Origin: Naumovozyma dairenensis CBS 421 | Taxonomy: Eukaryota > Ascomycota > Saccharomycetes > Saccharomycetales > Saccharomycetaceae | Reading direction: 5' to 3' | Assembly (NCBI RefSeq): GCF_000227115.2 | Contig: NC_016484.1 | Coordinates: 248,001-312,000 of the forward strand | Length of the DNA stretch: 64,000 nucleotides | The notes under the pieces: model-generated | Databases searched by the model: none | What the model saw: the letters and a program-made list of their open reading frames with translations, nothing else | Told to the model about the DNA's origin: nothing | Made by a program: the position numbers and the translations under genes | Shown here: positions 62,686 to 64,000 of the stretch, one piece after another | Position numbering within the stretch: the first letter of the stretch is position 1 | Layout: each line of letters begins with the position of its first letter

Positions 62686-64000
62686 ATGACTGTCTCATCT
62701 CCAATATTGGCCAAGAGAACCAGAAGCAGCACATCTCAAACTCCGATGACAGCCACGGGGACCAAGAACAAAAGCACCACTATGAGACGTAAACAGCAAG
62801 ATCTTTCAAAAGAATCAATTGCTATGAATAAATTAGGCCGCATTAAGTTATCTGACGAACAACAGCGATTAAGAGACAGAATTTTGGAATTCTCTAGGAA
62901 GAATTTAGGATCTTTTAACGATGACAAGAAGCCCGCTATATTTGTCATTGAAGGCGATGCGGGAACAGGTAAATCCGTAATTTTGAACTCCCTTTTCAAT
63001 GAGATTCAAAGGTTATCAGTATCATCCCTTGACAACGAAGATGTATTGGTTGGAACTAATAATTATTTGATTGTTAATCATCCAGAGATGTTGAAATTAT
63101 ACCATCGAATTTGTCACCAATTCAGCTACATTAAAAAGAGCTCACTAGAGAGACCAACCACATTGGTTAATACATTACAAAAGACTAATTCTATGGCTGA
63201 TATTATTATTATAGATGAAGCTCATTTATTAAGCACCGCAAAGGATGCTTGGAAAAGATTTTATGGTGAAAACCATTTATCTGATCTGATTAAATTGGGT
63301 AAGGTCTTGGTAGTGGTGTATGATGATAAACAAGCTTTAAGGATGGGATCATATTGGGATGAAAACGCCAAAGATGATGGTGCTAGTTTGAAATGGTTTT
63401 ATGATCAATTTTTAAGTGATAAGAAAGAATGGTATAACTTGAAGCAACAATTCAGGGTTGCTGCTCCCGAAGATGTTTTGGATTGGATTGATAAGATTAG
63501 TATCCAAGGTATTATTCCGGAGTACCCTAAATCTTGCCTATTAAAAGAAGAAGAAGGAAAGAGACAATACGATAGTTTGAATTTCGATTTTAAAATATGG
63601 GAAGATTGTGGAGAGATGTATGAAGCATTACGTGTGAAAAATGAAGAAATGGGTCAGTGTAGAATGTTATCTACTTATGATTTCCCCTACAGGTTGGATG
63701 GGAAAGATTATTTTGTTACATGCGGTGATAATTTTAAAGTTAGATGGGATAGGTATGCTCCAAGAGAACAATTACCATGGAGCGAAAGAGAAACTTTCGA
63801 TGAAGTGGGTAGTGTGTATACCATCCAAGGGTTTGATTTGAATTATGCAGGTGTCATCTTGGGAAAATCTGTGAGCTATGATAAGGCAAACAACTGTATT
63901 AAATTATTACCAGAATTTTATGATGATCATGCCGGATTTACTAAGAAGAAAAATATTAAAAATGCAGATTCTGTTAAACAAAAGATTATAATGAATAGTA
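62686..64000 (+). CDS. YPL245W orthologue, P-loop ATPase of the DUF2075 type (partial)
   Basis: The frame opens at ATG 62686 and is open for 438 codons to the window end. A basic, Ser/Thr-rich leader of about 70 residues precedes a P-loop domain. Walker A is GDAGTGKS (about residues 91-98) and Walker B is IIIIDEAHLL (about 180-189). QQFRVAA and VGSVYTIQGFDLNYAGVILG follow, the superfamily-1 helicase-like signature of DUF2075 proteins. S. cerevisiae YPL245W (about 454 residues) has unknown function and nuclear/cytoplasmic location. Only a few residues should be missing at the 3' end. It is divergent from RBD2 as in S. cerevisiae. Confidence 0.9.
   Translation, partial: MTVSSPILAKRTRSSTSQTPMTATGTKNKSTTMRRKQQDLSKESIAMNKLGRIKLSDEQQRLRDRILEFSRKNLGSFNDDKKPAIFVIEGDAGTGKSVILNSLFNEIQRLSVSSLDNEDVLVGTNNYLIVNHPEMLKLYHRICHQFSYIKKSSLERPTTLVNTLQKTNSMADIIIIDEAHLLSTAKDAWKRFYGENHLSDLIKLGKVLVVVYDDKQALRMGSYWDENAKDDGASLKWFYDQFLSDKKEWYNLKQQFRVAAPEDVLDWIDKISIQGIIPEYPKSCLLKEEEGKRQYDSLNFDFKIWEDCGEMYEALRVKNEEMGQCRMLSTYDFPYRLDGKDYFVTCGDNFKVRWDRYAPREQLPWSERETFDEVGSVYTIQGFDLNYAGVILGKSVSYDKANNCIKLLPEFYDDHAGFTKKKNIKNADSVKQKIIMNS

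Overview
The window is nuclear DNA of a budding yeast of the family Saccharomycetaceae. It is AT-rich, with compact intron-poor genes. VPS29 and RPL27 carry short introns with TACTAAC branch points at the positions I recall for Saccharomyces cerevisiae. Most genes can be named by similarity to S. cerevisiae proteins and by gene order. SGS1, which lies on the chromosome XIII side in S. cerevisiae, sits here inside a chromosome XVI-like block (GYP5-GAL4-SGS1-YPL247C). That is expected of a lineage that shares the whole-genome duplication but lost different duplicate copies, such as Naumovozyma, Kazachstania or Vanderwaltozyma. I cannot tell which.

Layout. (1) 1-1096: 5' part of an unassigned gene. 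1097-3416: long gene-poor stretch with degenerate repeats, ending at a serine tRNA (3417-3497). (2) 3.8-18.2 kb: a block collinear with S. cerevisiae chromosome VIII: SPO13 (frameshifted), ARD1/NAA10 (broken), VPS29, DIA4, RPL27A, TDA3, SOD2, ERG11. (3) 18.4-19.9 kb: two small, apparently decayed membrane-protein ORFs. (4) 21-27.2 kb: a chromosome XIV-like block: LRO1, ATG3, VPS27. (5) 27.8-28.7 kb: an orphan secretory/membrane protein at a synteny junction. (6) 29.2-64 kb: a chromosome XVI-like block: CLN2/CLN1-type cyclin, BBP1, HFI1, VIK1, YAH1, ICY2-like, a proline-rich GPI cell-wall protein, GYP5, GAL4, SGS1, YPL247C, a second copy of the cell-wall protein, RBD2, and YPL245W cut by the window end.

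The genes are mostly core functions: sterol and triacylglycerol synthesis (ERG11, LRO1), endosomal sorting and retromer (VPS27, VPS29), Golgi Rab control (GYP5), mitochondrial Fe-S and antioxidant functions (YAH1, SOD2), G1 control (CLN2), spindle pole and motor components (BBP1, VIK1), SAGA (HFI1), galactose control (GAL4) and genome stability (SGS1). The accessory part is the pair of cell-wall genes. Their 3' halves are almost identical in DNA although four genes lie between them.

Main unusual points: an Sgs1 helicase without an HRDC domain; homogenised cell-wall paralogues; clustered single-base losses that break SPO13, ARD1 and the acceptor stem of the serine tRNA; an orphan gene and broken membrane ORFs at synteny junctions; and an inverted repeat in the 3.1 kb region upstream of the second cell-wall gene. 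No CRISPR array, intact transposon or centromere was seen.
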